A stretch of DNA of 5,372 bases from Methanobacterium sp. PtaB.Bin024 (GTDB lineage: Archaea; Methanobacteriota; Methanobacteria; Methanobacteriales; Methanobacteriaceae). Position 1 is the stretch's first letter; each line of letters opens with the position of its first letter. The stretch covers positions 1 to 5,372 of the forward strand of contig MVPY01000078.1 of the NCBI GenBank assembly GCA_002067065.1, in the 5' to 3' direction. Below are positions 5,154-5,372 of the stretch, piece after piece. The translations under genes were made by a program, and so were the position numbers. Under the pieces are notes generated by a model. The model was not told where the DNA came from, did no database searches, and saw only the letters and a program-made list of their open reading frames with translations.

Positions 5154-5372
5154 TCTTTAATCCTCCAACATTGAGGATCATTTCCCAGATATGAACCATG
5201 CGCATATGCAGCGCCTCTACAGCCACCACAGATATATTTATATGAACAGTTTGAACAGCCTTTAAAGAGATCTCTATTTCGTAGTTCTTGTAAAACCTCT
5301 GAATTAAACCAAATATCTTTAAATGAACTTTCATTTAGATCCCCGGCAGTTACAGGCAATCGAGGGCAGGGT
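5150..5372 (-). CDS. Radical SAM protein, C-terminal SPASM domain (5' part outside the window)
   Basis: The frame is open at the window edge, and 73 C-terminal residues are visible, beginning PCPRLPVTAG. They form the end of a SPASM domain: C2, then C39xxC42x5C48GGC51 and C68, with LNESSFKDIW between and GCRGAAYAHG after. This arrangement, including CGGCR..AYA and DPxC, matches NirJ/AhbC/AhbD-like radical SAM proteins. The radical SAM core with its CxxxCxxC motif should lie upstream but cannot be seen. The protein ends five residues after the last cysteine, so unlike its downstream neighbour it has no methyltransferase domain. A TTG at 5359 is not the real start, because homology clearly continues upstream of it. 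The TGA stop overlaps the next gene's ATG (ATGA). The two SPASM domains align along their length, so these are tandem paralogues probably acting in one pathway. Confidence 0.85.
   Translation of the reverse strand, partial: PCPRLPVTAGDLNESSFKDIWFNSEVLQELRNRDLFKGCSNCSYKYICGGCRGAAYAHGSYLGNDPQCWRIKE
5160..5178 (-). promoter_or_regulatory. Hairpin that can mask the ribosome binding site of the fusion gene
   Basis: The minus-strand RNA reads AUCCUC, a seven-base loop, then GAGGAU: a perfect 6-bp stem whose 3' arm contains most of the GGAGGA Shine-Dalgarno. Ribosomes finishing the upstream gene would melt it, so translation of the fusion protein would depend on translation of its partner. The structure is seen in the sequence; the coupling role is inferred. 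Confidence 0.45.
5161..5166 (-). promoter_or_regulatory. Ribosome binding site of the radical SAM-methyltransferase gene
   Basis: GGAGGA on the minus strand lies seven bases upstream of ATG 5153-5151, a near-ideal Shine-Dalgarno, within the last codons of the upstream radical SAM gene. It fixes the start, and five of its bases fall in the 3' arm of the hairpin at 5160-5178. Confidence 0.75.

Noticed and set aside
5107..5334. Minus-strand 75-codon frame overlapping both radical SAM genes
   Set aside because: It is out of frame with the clear SPASM motifs of the upstream gene and the radical SAM motif of the downstream gene.
1..5372. CRISPR array, tRNA/rRNA genes, insertion sequence or attachment site
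   Set aside because: No regularly spaced direct repeats, cloverleaf, transposase motif or terminal inverted repeats were seen by eye on either strand.

Overview
The window looks like archaeal DNA, most probably from a methanogen of the Methanobacteriales type; this is an inference. The reasons are an AT-rich background, a BRE/TATA-like promoter (AAAGTATTATATA) in place of bacterial -35/-10 boxes, GGAGG/AGGTG ribosome binding sites, and tightly overlapping genes that include a fused double-ATPase ECF transporter protein. Every convincing gene lies on the minus strand, so transcription runs from high to low coordinates.

Region 1 (5372 to 3531) is the end of a radical-SAM operon. It holds the C-terminal SPASM domain of one radical SAM protein, whose start lies beyond the window. 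An ATGA overlap couples it to a 540-residue protein that joins a radical SAM domain, a SPASM domain and a class I SAM-dependent methyltransferase in one chain. The two SPASM domains are clearly paralogous. The ribosome binding site of the fusion gene sits in the 3' arm of a small hairpin inside the end of the upstream gene.

Region 2 (3530 to 3295) is a 236-base, very AT-rich intergenic stretch. It contains a short inverted repeat directly after the stop codon, several oligo-T tracts on the transcribed strand, and the best promoter candidate of the window. I see no gene or known riboswitch in it.

Region 3 (3294 to 1) is a transporter operon: a small six-helix membrane protein read as an ECF S component, a 178-base gap with a strong hairpin, then EcfT, then a fused EcfA-EcfA ATPase, and finally the first 37 codons of what looks like an ABC exporter-type permease/ATPase. 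From EcfT onward the genes overlap, which suggests co-translation.

Taken together, the window places two NirJ/Ahb-like radical SAM enzymes, one fused to a methyltransferase, beside an ECF importer of unknown substrate and a probable second ABC transporter. A plausible but unproven reading is a locus that makes or modifies a small molecule (peptide, tetrapyrrole or metallophore-like) and moves it or its precursor across the membrane. The radical-SAM part is visibly more AT-rich than the EcfA part, and the two parts appear to have separate promoters, so the functional link is suggestive only.
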